Below are positions 62,584 through 64,000 of a stretch of 64,000 bases of DNA, piece by piece. The stretch comes from Chondrus crispus. Taxonomy: Eukaryota > Rhodophyta > Florideophyceae > Gigartinales > Gigartinaceae. The stretch spans positions 62,001-126,000 of the forward strand of contig NW_005179007.1 in the NCBI RefSeq assembly GCF_000350225.1. The letters run 5' to 3'. The stretch's first letter is position 1. Each line of letters begins with the position of its first letter. Under the pieces are notes generated by a model. It was not told where the DNA came from, did no database searches, and was given only the letters and a program-made list of their open reading frames with translations. The position numbers and the translations under genes are program-made.

Positions 62584-64000
62584 ATGGATCCGTCAACCAA
62601 GAGGAGAATGGATTTGGCACGCCGCCGTGTTGCCAATTCCCGCTCGATGGACTCCTTAAGAGCTCAAGACACTTCGCCGATACGGCAACAACCTGCTTTT
62701 ACAGCTGCCATGGTCGCAGAGACCAAGGACTCACCGAACAAACTTGGCATTGGAGCAAGCGCAGAAGCTTCAGCCCAAATCACGGCCCCTACATCTCCGC
62801 CAGATGGGCCACAAGATGAGACCGACCTCCCAAAAAGTACTGGTTCGTCAGAGGACTTTTGGCAGCAGATAAAAGAGTTCATTTCTGAACAGATCGACTC
62901 GAAGCTACAAATTGCCATTCCGGCTATTCGTCAAGAGACCGAGACACGAATTACAGCCCAAGCATATGGCATCTACGATGACACAGTGTCTTTGCAGAAC
63001 CACGAGGCACTGGTGGCCCGTGTGCAAGCGTCAGAAAGACAAATGAAGGTTTTACAAGACAAACTGGATTTTTCCAAACGATCAATTGGCCCTAGAAGAG
63101 ATCCATACGAACCCCCTGTACAACGATCTCATCAACAGAGAGGTTCGTCGTACCCAGATCAAGATGACAGCGATGGATCCGTATCATCCCTGGAAATCAC
63201 TACAGGAGTTCGTGACTCAGCAAGCCGCCGTGCGACGTACAAGAGACGCCTTCAGCAGAAGATCAAGAGTCTGGATGACGAGGATGCCGATGGAGATCGT
63301 TTTGTGGTCCGATCCGGACGACCTCGAAGAGGGCCGAAGATGGCGGGCCTGAAAGAGCTTCAACCGAGCGACCCTCGCTTTACAAATGTGTTATCTTATC
63401 GTCGTTATCGACTGCTAAATACCGATCCATCTCGTGGATTGGAAGTCTCAAAGGAGACAGGGCTCTATTCAAGGCGTCTCGCCCACACCATGTTGCCGGT
63501 GGCATTTTCGGGCGAGAAGCCGATAGCCATTCTCCAGTTCCTCAGAACGTTTCAGCAGGAACTGGATGGAAATGGCTTAAGTGAAGGAGCAGCCCTCCTT
63601 CTTTGTCCCAAATTCTTGAAGGGCGACGCCCTGGAAGCGTACAACGCCCAATTCGATCTCGCAGGAGACGGACTAGGCGGTTTCGCCACTTGGCCGGAGG
63701 CAGTACAATTTCTATTACGCACTTACGCCAAGGATGCGTATATTGAGGATGCCTTAACGGCTTTGGAAGACTGTCGTCAAGGACATCAAGAAGATGAGGA
63801 GGTCTACGGTAGAAGACTGAAGAAGGCCACTCGTGCCATATCTGGGGTATTCTCCCAGCAAGATCTCATCACGAAATTCCTCCGCGGCCTGAGGCCAGAT
63901 ATAAAGCCGTTACTCAGGCACACGCGAAGAGATTACAACGGCCCTAACGCATTTCAAGACTTCGTCGATCAGGCAAAGGCCCAAGGCTCGGCACATCGTG
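62584..64000 (+). CDS. Gag of the third gypsy element (runs off the window)
   Basis: An open frame of at least 472 codons from the ATG at 62,584 (MDPSTKRRMDLARRRVANSR), 46 bp after the primer site, still open at the window edge. The N-terminal 100 residues are basic then acidic and disordered; a helical and partly coiled-coil region follows (EDFWQQIKEFISEQ, ARVQASERQMKVLQDKLDFS), then a retrotransposon-gag-like core from about residue 310 (FLKGDALEAYNAQFDL, EAVQFLLRTYAKDAYIEDAL, RLKKATRAISGVFSQQDLIT, KFLRGLRP). No zinc knuckle is reached before the edge. It differs from the gags of gypsy 1 and the giant element. Confidence 0.8.
   Translation, partial: MDPSTKRRMDLARRRVANSRSMDSLRAQDTSPIRQQPAFTAAMVAETKDSPNKLGIGASAEASAQITAPTSPPDGPQDETDLPKSTGSSEDFWQQIKEFISEQIDSKLQIAIPAIRQETETRITAQAYGIYDDTVSLQNHEALVARVQASERQMKVLQDKLDFSKRSIGPRRDPYEPPVQRSHQQRGSSYPDQDDSDGSVSSLEITTGVRDSASRRATYKRRLQQKIKSLDDEDADGDRFVVRSGRPRRGPKMAGLKELQPSDPRFTNVLSYRRYRLLNTDPSRGLEVSKETGLYSRRLAHTMLPVAFSGEKPIAILQFLRTFQQELDGNGLSEGAALLLCPKFLKGDALEAYNAQFDLAGDGLGGFATWPEAVQFLLRTYAKDAYIEDALTALEDCRQGHQEDEEVYGRRLKKATRAISGVFSQQDLITKFLRGLRPDIKPLLRHTRRDYNGPNAFQDFVDQAKAQGSAHR

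Overview
The window looks like nuclear DNA of a plastid-bearing eukaryote, most likely a red alga of the Chondrus type. That placement is inference: it rests on compact, intronless host genes, a DUF3326 gene (a cyanobacterial/plastid family), a YqeH/BPG2-type plastid GTPase, and dense mixed transposon fill. No rRNA or tRNA gene and no CRISPR array was seen.

Only about 6 kb (21.8-27.8 kb) is clear host sequence. It holds four single-exon genes: a plastid-type rhomboid protease (+), a DUF3326 protein (-), a circularly permuted YqeH-type GTPase (+) and MOB1 (-). They form two convergent pairs with only about 80 bp between stop codons, and the middle two genes share a divergent spacer of about 0.8 kb that carries palindromes.

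The rest is layered mobile DNA. Left nest (1-17.6 kb): an old gypsy integrase fossil was hit by a minus-strand chromovirus-like gypsy (5' half in view), which was then hit by a head-to-tail Ty1/copia array whose primer site matches the anticodon arm of initiator tRNA-Met. Next come a complete PIF/Harbinger element (18.56-21.37 kb, TTA target duplication) and, right of the host genes, a decayed pogo-type element (28.15-31.14 kb, TA duplication) that carries a solo LTR.

Right nest (31.4-59.2 kb): a LINE fragment is split by one very large minus-strand Ty3/gypsy chromovirus running from 31,541 to 57,998. Matching LTRs, a CCAAA target duplication and a LINE frame that resumes across it define the unit. 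Without nested insertions it is about 16.4 kb, because about 7.8 kb of extra DNA sits between pol and the 3' LTR. That extra block carries plus-strand (antisense) open frames with a poly(A) signal, and each of its ends carries the same pol-end/polypurine-tract sequence. Nested inside the unit are a 7.6 kb CACTA/EnSpm-like transposon and three solo LTRs of three other families. The right edge holds a pogo-type transposase gene with one frameshift and the 5' LTR and gag of a third gypsy element that runs off the window.

The most unusual object is the giant chromovirus with its antisense-coding block. The half-tRNA primed copia array and the CACTA element with an unfamiliar second gene follow.
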